DNA from: Collinsella stercoris DSM 13279
GTDB taxonomy: Bacteria; Actinomycetota; Coriobacteriia; Coriobacteriales; Coriobacteriaceae
Reading direction: 5' to 3'
DNA: 64,000 nucleotides
Assembly: GCF_020735465.1 (NCBI RefSeq)
Contig: NZ_CP085935.1
Span: 1,674,001-1,738,000 of the forward strand
In this document: piece after piece, positions 16,621-24,141 of the stretch
Layout of the letters: each line of letters starts with the position of its first letter
How positions within the stretch are numbered: the first letter of the stretch is position 1
Translations under genes and position numbers: made by a program
The notes under the pieces: generated by a model
What the model was told of the DNA's origin: nothing
Seen by the model: the letters and a program-made list of their open reading frames with translations, nothing else
Databases searched by the model: none

Positions 16621-16702
16621 GGCGCCTCAGATCAGGGACGGGCACTTTTCTGAAGTGTGAACACACACCTCAAAAAAGGGACTGTCCCTAATTTGAGGCG
16701 CC
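16621..16702. repeat. palindromic repeat family A, copy A2
   Basis: An 82-bp element. The left end GGCGCCTCAGATCAGGGACG matches the reverse complement of the right end (GTCCCTAATTTGAGGCGCC) with few changes, and a GTGT-GA-ACAC hairpin sits inside. Lying between convergent genes, it may work as a bidirectional terminator. Confidence 0.75.
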
Positions 16703-16719
16703 CGACCTAGGGCCGGACG

Positions 16720-17382
16720 CTACTCCTTGAAAAGGTAGCCCACGCCGCGGACGGTGGAGATGTGGCCGGCGATCTGCGGGCCCACCTTGCTGCGGATGCG
16801 GCGGATGTGCACGTCGACGGTGCGCGTGCCGCCGCAATACTCGAAGCCCCACACGCGGTGCAGCAGCACCTCGCGGCTGTACGCGCGGTTGGGATGCGTG
16901 GCCAAAAAGCTCAGCAGCGAGTACTCCATAAGCGTGAGGTCGACGGGCTCGCCGTCCAAAGACACCTGGTATGTGGCCAGATTGATCGTGAGGTTATCCA
17001 CGGTGAGAACCTCGTCCACCGCCGCCGTCTCGGTGTCGCCCAGCAGCAGACGCGCACGCACCTCAAGCTCGGCGTCGCTCGCCCCGGAGCAGATAAAATC
17101 CGAGCGAACCTGCGCAGGCAGGTGCAGATCGCCCAGGTTCTCCTCATCCACCACGAGCAACATGGGGGCTCCCCCGCGCTGCTCGAGCCACTTGGCCATG
17201 GCGTCGACGCGGTCGGGGCGCACGCCGTCGCCGTCAAGCACCAGGAGGTCGAAATCGTGAGCCGCGGCGGGCGAATCCGGGGTTGCGATGTGCACCTCGG
17301 CACCCAAAGACTCGGCGAGCGAGCGGACAAAATCATGCAGGCGCGTTGTGCGCGCCATGAACAGCACGGATTTCTCAGACAT
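16720..17382 (-). CDS. GlnR-like orphan OmpR-family response regulator
   Basis: A 220-residue protein with an N-terminal receiver-like domain (about 1-115) and a C-terminal winged helix (about 125-218; VWGFEYCGGTRTVDVHIRRI). The receiver lacks the usual acidic pair and has VLDGDG where the phosphorylation Asp would be, as in GlnR of Streptomyces, which works without a partner kinase and controls nitrogen genes. No kinase gene is adjacent. It lies 100 nt downstream of a glutamine-synthetase homologue in the same direction, which supports a nitrogen role. The ATG at 17382 is chosen for GGAGG 7 nt upstream. The GlnR assignment is inference; another atypical OmpR regulator is possible. Confidence 0.8.
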   Translation of the reverse strand: MSEKSVLFMARTTRLHDFVRSLAESLGAEVHIATPDSPAAAHDFDLLVLDGDGVRPDRVDAMAKWLEQRGGAPMLLVVDEENLGDLHLPAQVRSDFICSGASDAELEVRARLLLGDTETAAVDEVLTVDNLTINLATYQVSLDGEPVDLTLMEYSLLSFLATHPNRAYSREVLLHRVWGFEYCGGTRTVDVHIRRIRSKVGPQIAGHISTVRGVGYLFKE

Positions 17383-17482
17383 ATTCACACCTCCGACAGC
17401 GTCATCATAACAAATGAGACGGTAGGACAAGCCCGTGAGCAGGCGTGGTATTCAAAAATGGACCACGCCCGCATGTCAGTGC

Positions 17483-18820
17483 CTACGAATTTGCAAGATA
17501 ATGGTCAATTTCCCATTCGGTGACCGTCGAGTTGAAGCGATTCCACTCATCGCGCTTCTTCTTGAGGAAGAACGCGTGGATGTGCTCGCCCAGCGCATCC
17601 TTCATGAACTCGGAGCTCTCGAACACATCGAGCGCCTCGTCGAGATTGCGCGGCAGGGGCTCGATACCGCGGGCGCGCAGCTCATGTTGGGGCAGGCTCA
17701 GCAACTCGGAGGTGGCCTCCTCAGGCAACTCCAGGCCGCGCTTAATGCCGTCCAAGCCCGCGGCGAGCGTCACCGTGTTGACCAGGTACGGATTGGCCAT
17801 CGGGTCGGGGCTGCGAAGCTCAATGCGGGCCGCAATCTGCTTGCCCGGCTTGTAGATGGGCACGCGGATCATAGCGGAGCGGTTGCGCATGCCCCACGTT
17901 GCATACCGCGGGCCGTTACCCACGCCGGCGGAGAGGCGCTTGTAGGAATTCACCGTGGGGTTGGTGATGGCGCTGATTTCGGAGGCATGCGCCAAGATGC
18001 CGGCCATGTAGCTCTTGGCAATGGGCGACAGGTGGTTCTTGGCGTCGTCACCCCAAAAGACGTTGTTGCCTTCACGATCGAACAAGGACTGGTGAAGCAA
18101 CATTGCCGAAGACGAGCCCTTGGCGATGGGCTTGGGCATGAAAGAGGCGTGGATGCCCGACTCGTAGGCGCAGGTGCGAATGACGTGCTTGGCCGTCATG
18201 ATGGCGTCGGACATGGTGAGTGCCTCGGCGTGACGCATGGAAATGCCGTGCTGCGAGCGGCCGGAGCTGTGGAAGGTGTACTCCACCGGGATGCTCATCT
18301 TCTCGAGCATGAGCACCGTGGAACGGCGCAGGTCGCGCGCGGAATCCGATGGCGTGAGGTCAAAGTAGCCAACCTTGTCCATGGGCTCGGGCGTATGCTC
18401 GTCGGGGAAATAGTAGAACTCGAGCTCGGCGCCCACATTCATGATGTAGCCAAGCTTCTCCGCACGATAGAACATGCGGCGCAGGCACTCGCGCGAATCG
18501 CCAGCGAACAGCTGGCGGTCGGGCGTGCAGACATCGCAGAAGATGCGCGCGGCACCGTCGTGCTTGGGGCGCCAGGGCAGGATCTGGAACGTGGAGGCAT
18601 CCGGGAAGGCCAGCATGTCCGCCTCGTCGGGAGAGGTGAAGCCCTCAATGGCGGAACCGTCGAAGCCAATGCCCTCTTCAAACGCGACCTCGAGGTCCTC
18701 AGGGCTGATGGCGAAGCTCTTGAGCCTGCCGAGCACATCGGTGAACCACAGGCGGATGAAGCGGATGTCGCGCTCCTCAACGGTGCGCAGGACGAAATCG
18801 ATGTTCTGCTGCTGGTCCAT
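17483..18820 (-). CDS. glutamine synthetase I homologue with degenerate active site
   Basis: A 445-residue GSI-alpha-length protein that aligns end to end with glutamine synthetase (FDGSAIEGF at 53-61, NPTVNSYKRL at 287-296, RNRSA, RIELRSPDPMANPYL at 332-346). Key ligands are altered. Glu132 and Glu134 remain, as does Glu334. The HEVAPGQHE motif has become HSSGRSQHG (184-192), losing two metal-binding Glu. NGSGMH has become SSSAML (236-241), losing the metal-binding His. The flap VPGYEAP has become SAGVGNGP, losing the catalytic Glu. It is thus probably not an active glutamine synthetase. A regulatory pseudoenzyme or an enzyme of changed chemistry is possible. It is followed by the GlnR-like gene. 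Confidence 0.9.
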   Translation of the reverse strand: MDQQQNIDFVLRTVEERDIRFIRLWFTDVLGRLKSFAISPEDLEVAFEEGIGFDGSAIEGFTSPDEADMLAFPDASTFQILPWRPKHDGAARIFCDVCTPDRQLFAGDSRECLRRMFYRAEKLGYIMNVGAELEFYYFPDEHTPEPMDKVGYFDLTPSDSARDLRRSTVLMLEKMSIPVEYTFHSSGRSQHGISMRHAEALTMSDAIMTAKHVIRTCAYESGIHASFMPKPIAKGSSSAMLLHQSLFDREGNNVFWGDDAKNHLSPIAKSYMAGILAHASEISAITNPTVNSYKRLSAGVGNGPRYATWGMRNRSAMIRVPIYKPGKQIAARIELRSPDPMANPYLVNTVTLAAGLDGIKRGLELPEEATSELLSLPQHELRARGIEPLPRNLDEALDVFESSEFMKDALGEHIHAFFLKKKRDEWNRFNSTVTEWEIDHYLANS

Positions 18821-18948
18821 ATGCGAGCCCTTTCACATGCGATGATGCCAGATTGTCTCCATGTTCGCATAGTTATGTTTCGTCCGAGTTTCCGGCGCCC
18901 CCCCGCATAAAAGCACCTTGGAAATGAGGGCATAGGCAGAAGGTGCAA

Positions 18949-19098
18949 TGCCGCGAATCGGGCGATTTTGTAACGAAGATCGGGACACCCCGAGTAGACG
19001 GTCGGTTTGGGCATCAAAACCCCAGTTGGCGATAGCCCAAAATACCTGTCTACTCGGCCCCTCTGGAAACTCGTTACAAAAACGCCCGATTCGCGGCA
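18949..19098. repeat. structured inverted-repeat element, copy B2
   Basis: A 150-bp element whose outer arms (18949-18976 and 19071-19098) match at 27 of 28 positions. The inner stem is AGTAGAC (18993-18999) with GTCTACT (19048-19054). The central TCAAAACCCCAGTTGGCGA (19014-19032) is identical to that of copy B1. GTTTGGGC and GCCCAAAA flank the motif and can pair. It lies 44 nt downstream of a YhgE gene. Confidence 0.88.
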
Positions 19099-19142
19099 AT
19101 CAGCAGCTGAGACCACGCCGCCGTGCGCTCGACCGTCGGCTC

Positions 19143-21353
19143 CTACATGAGCTTGGTCTCCTCGAGCTTCTCGGACACCCAGGCGTTCGCACGGATCACC
19201 GGGCGGCGGAGCACTAGGCCCAGCGCAAGCGACGGCAGCAGATAGCTCGCCAAAATGCCCAGCTCGGTCCAGAACTCCATGCCGTAGGCGCCCGCCATGG
19301 CGGCGTGCATGGCGTTGATGGCGTGCGTGAACGGCAGGAACGGGTACGCGCCCTGGAAGAAGTCAGCGGTCATCTCGATGGGGAACGTGCCGCCCGAGCC
19401 CGCGACCTGCATGACCAGCAGCACCACCGCAATCGCCTTACCCACGTCGCCAAAGCTCACCGTGAGCGTGTAGATGATGTTGCTGAACACGAATCCGGCA
19501 ACCCATCCCACCAGCATGAACTGGAACGGATGCGCGCACTGGATTCCAAAGAACAACAGGTCGCCCGCGCACACGAGCGTCGCCTGCGCAAACGCCAGCA
19601 GGGCGAAGAACGCGTAGCGCCCCAGGTACAGCTCGTGCAGGCGGATGGGTGCCAACTCGCGGGCGGTCGCCTCGTCCACCTGCGCCTTGAGCATGGCGGC
19701 GAGCACGATGCCGCCCACCCACAGAGACAGCGTGGTGTAGAACGGCGCCATGGCGCTGCCGTAGTTCTCGATGTGGTACACCGGATTGCGGTCCAGGACC
19801 ACCGGAGCGGCGAGCGAGCCCGCCAGCGCCTCGGGGTCCGAGCCGATCAGGTCGCGCACGCGGTCGAGGTCGCCGCTGTTCACGGCATCGTTCAGGTCGC
19901 TCTTGAGCTGCGTGAGCTCGTCTGCCGAGGAGGAGAGCCCCGCGGCCGCGTCCACCAGCGACTGGTGCGCCGCATCCATGTTCTTGGAGAGCGACCCCGC
20001 CGCGCTGGACAGGTCGTCCACCGTGGCCGTCAGGTTGTCCGCGATCGCGCCGCTGCTCTCCGCAATGCCCGAGAATGTATCCGTCAGCTGGGAGAGCTGC
20101 GTCTTGAGCGTCTCATCATAGGTGCCCTGCACCTGGGACAGGTCGTTTTTGGCCTGCGCGATCAGGTCCTTGGCGTCCTGGAGCTGCTTGTTCGCCTCGG
20201 CCATGTGGGTCGTGAGCGTGGTGGCGGCGTCGGTGAGGTTCTTCGCCAACAGCTCCTGCTGGTTGGCGACGTTGCCCACGCTGTTCTGCGCGATGTCGAT
20301 CTTTTGCACCAGCTCGTCCTTGATGGCGCTGGGCAGCTGCGAGGACTCGACCTCATCCTCAAGAGCGCGGATCTGCTCCTGCAGGGCGCGCGTCTTCGCC
20401 GCGTCCTGCGACACGGCAGCCGCGACGCTGTTGAGCTGCGCCACCGTGGTGTCCACATGGTCGCCCACGGTGTTGAAGGCGCCCTCGATGGCCTGGCCCG
20501 CCGCATCGTAGTTGCCGGCGCTGTCCTTGAGCGCGCCGTTCACGGCCTCGACCGCGCTGTCGAGCGCGCCCTTCATGCTCGACAGGCCCTGCTTGGCGTC
20601 GGCCACCAAGTCGCCCTCGCCGGCGCTGGTCGCACCCGCCTGGGACAGCAGGTCGCTCGTCTGCTGCAGCACGCCCGTGGAGGAGCCGATCACGTTGGCG
20701 AACGAGGTCACCGAGTCGCTCGCGTCGCGCAGGCTCGTCGCGCCCGAATCCAGCGTGCCGTCCAGATTCGAGACGAAGGCCGCCACCTGATCGCTGTTCA
20801 TAAAGTCCAGCAGGCTCGAGGCGGTCACCAAACCGGCGTCGCCGATGGTCTCGGTAAAGGTCTCGTCGATCTGCTGGCGCACGGTGCCCGCCGCCTTGTC
20901 GGTCACGCGCGGGGCGATGGCGCTCGCCTTCTGGTTCTCGTAATACAAGATCTGCGCGTGCTTCACGTCGTTGGAAAAGAGCGTCATCATGTCGGCGGAA
21001 AAGCTCTTGGGAATCACCACCGCGGCGTAGTACTCGCCGGACTTGACGCCCTCGAGCGCGTCGTCCTCGTTCACGAACTCCCAACCGATCTGGTCGTTCG
21101 CGCGCAGGGACGACACCACCGACTCGCCCATGTTCACCTGTATGGGGATGAGGTCGCTCTTGTAGCCGGCGTCGGAGTTGGCCACCGCCACCTTGAGGTT
21201 GCCGGTGTTGCCGTACGGGTCCCAGCTGCCGGCAATATTGAACCATGCGTAAAGCACCGGCACGATGACCAGGCCAACGGCGACGATGAGCGCGATCACG
21301 CTCCTGCGCACATGCTGCAGGTCGCGCTTGAACAGCTTGATGATGTTCCTCAT
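19143..21353 (-). CDS. YhgE/Pip domain membrane protein, second of a pair
   Basis: A 736-residue protein. One N-terminal membrane segment (about 17-38) is followed by the Pip-type extracellular domain (WDPYGNTGNLKVAVANSDAG), a long Ala/Ser/Asp/Gln-rich helical region likely to be coiled coil (about 180-520) and five to six C-terminal membrane segments of the ABC-2 permease type. Relatives include the phage-infection protein Pip and YhgE, and ESX-like or type VII secretion accessory factors; the substrate is unknown. Its ATG directly follows the stop of the upstream paralogue (TAG-ATG), so translation is coupled. Confidence 0.9.
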   Translation of the reverse strand: MRNIIKLFKRDLQHVRRSVIALIVAVGLVIVPVLYAWFNIAGSWDPYGNTGNLKVAVANSDAGYKSDLIPIQVNMGESVVSSLRANDQIGWEFVNEDDALEGVKSGEYYAAVVIPKSFSADMMTLFSNDVKHAQILYYENQKASAIAPRVTDKAAGTVRQQIDETFTETIGDAGLVTASSLLDFMNSDQVAAFVSNLDGTLDSGATSLRDASDSVTSFANVIGSSTGVLQQTSDLLSQAGATSAGEGDLVADAKQGLSSMKGALDSAVEAVNGALKDSAGNYDAAGQAIEGAFNTVGDHVDTTVAQLNSVAAAVSQDAAKTRALQEQIRALEDEVESSQLPSAIKDELVQKIDIAQNSVGNVANQQELLAKNLTDAATTLTTHMAEANKQLQDAKDLIAQAKNDLSQVQGTYDETLKTQLSQLTDTFSGIAESSGAIADNLTATVDDLSSAAGSLSKNMDAAHQSLVDAAAGLSSSADELTQLKSDLNDAVNSGDLDRVRDLIGSDPEALAGSLAAPVVLDRNPVYHIENYGSAMAPFYTTLSLWVGGIVLAAMLKAQVDEATARELAPIRLHELYLGRYAFFALLAFAQATLVCAGDLLFFGIQCAHPFQFMLVGWVAGFVFSNIIYTLTVSFGDVGKAIAVVLLVMQVAGSGGTFPIEMTADFFQGAYPFLPFTHAINAMHAAMAGAYGMEFWTELGILASYLLPSLALGLVLRRPVIRANAWVSEKLEETKLM

Positions 21354-23921
21354 CTACTCCTCGCCCCCTTTCTGGCGCGTCGTGGGAAAGGCGCGCTCGA
21401 TCTGGCTGTGCAGCTCCTCGTCCGAAAGCGCCGTCATGCGGGCCTGGACGTTCAGGCTCTCGCGCATGTACTCGACCACGATCATGTAGGCGTCCGCCGC
21501 GATGATCGCCACGATCCACAGCACGAGCATCACGAGCTTGCCGTCGATGTCGAGGTCGAGCGTGGCGGTGAGGATGAACAGCAGCACCGGCAGGCCGAAC
21601 ACCAGCCCGAACCCGACCTTGATCAAGCGCGGGTAGCGGCGCTCGAACCGCGCGCCGCGCTCCAGGATGTCGCGACGGAAGGCCTGGGTGTCGAGCATCG
21701 CGCGGATGGTCGCACGCATGTTGAGGCGCTCGCGCGGCATGTCGTCCTTTTCGCAGATCATGACGTCGGTGCCGGACAGCTCGTGGTCGAACAGCAGGTT
21801 GAGGTTGAGCAGCAGCGGGCGCAGCCACACGCCCAGCACCAGGGCCAGGCCCAGAAAGATCGCCAGCACGCCCAGGTTGGCCAGGTAGTCCATGCCGTAC
21901 ATGCCGCCGATGGTCTCGCGCATGGCGTTGATGCCGTAGGTGAACGGCAGCAGCGGGTGCAGCCCCTGGAAGAACGCGGGCATCATCTCGATGGGGTACA
22001 TGCCCGAGGAGCCCGGGATCTGCACGATGACCAGGATGACGCCGATGGCCTTGCCGATGTGCTTGAACGTGAGGGCCAGCGCGTAAATGATGTTCACGTA
22101 CACGAACGAGATGAACATGCCCGCGAGCACGAACAGGACCGGCTGCTCGCATTGGATACCAAGCGCCAGGTCGCCCAAGCACACGATGAGCGCCTGCACC
22201 AGGCCGAGCAGCACCAGCAGCATCCAGCGGCCAAAGTAGCCCTCGATGGCCGTGATGTGTCCGATGCCCTCGCGGTCCACTTCGAGCATGATGATGGCGA
22301 TGAGCACGAAGCCGCCCACCCACAGGGCGAGGTTGGTGTAGAACGGGGTGACGCCCGAGCCGTAGTTGACCACGGGATACACCGCCTTGGTGGTGAGCTG
22401 GGCCGGGGACGTCATGAACTCCGCCACCTCGTCCGCATCCATGTTGAGGACGTCGGCGAGGTCCTGCATGGACTCGGAGCTGCGCAGCGCGGCCACGTCG
22501 GTCGCCGCGGTGTCGAGCATGCCCTCGATGTCCGCGAGGACCTTGTCCGTGGCGTCGAGCGCCGTCGTGGTCTGATCGAGCATGCCGTTCAGCTGGGCGA
22601 GGATGCCCACGGACTGCGCGATGGTAGGCTGCACGCCCGCCACGACGCCCGTGAGGTCGCTCGACACGTTCGAGAACGCGTCGAGGCCCGTCGAGATCTG
22701 CGGCAGGACCGTGGCGCTCATCTGCGCCTGCACGCCGTTGATGCCGTCGACGCTGCCCTGGACCGCAGTGTTGACCGCGCCCACCGCGCCCTCGACGGCG
22801 TTCATGTCCTGGCCCACGGCGTCGCTTTGCGCCTGGAGGCCGTCTTTGAGCCCCTGCATCGTTGCGTTTTGCTCCTGCAGCCCCGCGATGAGGCTGTCGA
22901 GCTTGCCGGTGATGTGACCGGACTCGTTGAGCTCTACGAGCAGCTCGATGACCTTGGTGTTTGTATCGATGATGGACTGGAGGTTCGAAAGGGAGATATC
23001 CGCCTTGAGCTTGGCCTCCGCCACCACGCCCGACACCGTGCCCACCGCGGCGTTCGCCTTGGCCGAAGCCGCGCCGAGCTGCGTTGCACCGCCGGTCAGC
23101 GCCGTGGAGAGGGCCGTGGAGAAGTCGCGGGCCGCGGCGCGCGTGGTGCCCATGAGGCTGTCCGCCTGCCCGAGCGCGGTGGTGAGCGCGGGCACCTGCC
23201 CGCTCAGCTGCGTCAGCGTGCCCTGCGCGGTGCCCACGGCTTTCTTGGTCGCGGCGATCGTCTCGTCCATGCCTCCCAGCGATTCGCGCACCTCGGCTAC
23301 GGCGTCCTTGGACGAGCGGATGTGCGCAAGCAGGCCCGACTGCGTCGTGGCCGCCTGGGCATCCAAATCGACGCCGAGCTCCTTGGCCTGCGTGACGAGC
23401 GTCTTACTCACCGTCGAGACGAACGTCTCGTTGATCTGCTCCTCGATGGTCTCCGCGCCCGTGTCGGTCACCTTGGGTGCGATGGCGTTCTTTTTCTCGT
23501 TGACGTAGTAGCTGATCTTGGGCTGCTCAAAGTCACCCGTGAGCATGCTGGTGAGCTTTTCGCTAAAGTCGCGCGGGATCACGATGGCCGCGTAGTAATC
23601 GCCGCGGCGCACGCCCTCCTCCGCCTCGTCGGCGTCCGTGAAGACCCAGCCCAAGTCATGGTTCTTCTTGAGCTCGTCCATTGTCTGCTCACCGGCGTTC
23701 AGCTCGCCCACGAGCTCGTTGCTGGTGCCCTCGTCCTCGTTGGCCACCGCGATCTTAACGCCCGCGGTGCTTCCATACGGGTCCCAGCTGGCCGCGATGT
23801 TGTACCACGCGTACAGCGACGGGATGATGCACATGCCGATGGTGATGACCATCGCAACCGGGTTTCTCAGCAATCGCAGCACATCGCGCTTGAAGATCTG
23901 GAAGGATTTCTTCACGTCCAT
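21354..23921 (-). CDS. YhgE/Pip domain membrane protein, first of a pair
   Basis: An 855-residue paralogue of the next gene with the same plan: an N-terminal membrane segment, the SWDPYGSTAGVKIAVANEDEG signature, a long coiled-coil region (about 190-560) and a C-terminal block of membrane segments. It has an extra C-terminal soluble and membrane extension of about 110 residues (HELSGTDVMICEKDD and after) that the paralogue lacks. The two may form a heteromeric membrane complex. A possible operator at 24001-24014 lies upstream; in other genomes such genes often sit next to a TetR regulator, but none is seen here. Confidence 0.9.
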   Translation of the reverse strand: MDVKKSFQIFKRDVLRLLRNPVAMVITIGMCIIPSLYAWYNIAASWDPYGSTAGVKIAVANEDEGTSNELVGELNAGEQTMDELKKNHDLGWVFTDADEAEEGVRRGDYYAAIVIPRDFSEKLTSMLTGDFEQPKISYYVNEKKNAIAPKVTDTGAETIEEQINETFVSTVSKTLVTQAKELGVDLDAQAATTQSGLLAHIRSSKDAVAEVRESLGGMDETIAATKKAVGTAQGTLTQLSGQVPALTTALGQADSLMGTTRAAARDFSTALSTALTGGATQLGAASAKANAAVGTVSGVVAEAKLKADISLSNLQSIIDTNTKVIELLVELNESGHITGKLDSLIAGLQEQNATMQGLKDGLQAQSDAVGQDMNAVEGAVGAVNTAVQGSVDGINGVQAQMSATVLPQISTGLDAFSNVSSDLTGVVAGVQPTIAQSVGILAQLNGMLDQTTTALDATDKVLADIEGMLDTAATDVAALRSSESMQDLADVLNMDADEVAEFMTSPAQLTTKAVYPVVNYGSGVTPFYTNLALWVGGFVLIAIIMLEVDREGIGHITAIEGYFGRWMLLVLLGLVQALIVCLGDLALGIQCEQPVLFVLAGMFISFVYVNIIYALALTFKHIGKAIGVILVIVQIPGSSGMYPIEMMPAFFQGLHPLLPFTYGINAMRETIGGMYGMDYLANLGVLAIFLGLALVLGVWLRPLLLNLNLLFDHELSGTDVMICEKDDMPRERLNMRATIRAMLDTQAFRRDILERGARFERRYPRLIKVGFGLVFGLPVLLFILTATLDLDIDGKLVMLVLWIVAIIAADAYMIVVEYMRESLNVQARMTALSDEELHSQIERAFPTTRQKGGEE

Positions 23922-24000
23922 CTCACCCTTTGACCTTGCGTTTTCCTCTTATGGGGCAGAACTATACTATGTTCGTAAGTAAAACAACACGTGTAACGTT

Positions 24001-24014
24001 AACTATCGATAGTT
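24001..24014. promoter_or_regulatory. perfect 14-bp palindrome upstream of the YhgE pair
   Basis: AACTATCGATAGTT lies 80 nt before the first YhgE start. A -10-like TATAGT is at 23966-23961 on the minus strand. A repressor site of TetR type is plausible but unproven. Confidence 0.45.
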
Positions 24015-24049
24015 TCCGCAAAAAGAGGGGTCGATAGAGGCGAATCAGA

Positions 24050-24083
24050 CAAAAACCGGGACACCCCTTGGGGGCGCCCCGGT
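24050..24083 (-). terminator. terminator after htpG
   Basis: On the minus strand ACCGGGGCGCCCC, loop CAA, GGGGTGTCCCGGT forms a 13-bp stem with G-U pairs and runs into TTTTT. Confidence 0.9.
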
Positions 24084-24141
24084 CAAACACGCAGGTTCTA
24101 TACGCGATCGCGCGCTCACAGGCGCGATTGCGCAGCTCGTG

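Noticed and set aside
19305..23933. A 1542-codon open frame antisense to both YhgE genes
   Set aside because: Composition is Arg/His/Gly/Val/Leu-rich, as expected from the complement of high-GC coding sequence; the opposite strand carries clear family motifs.
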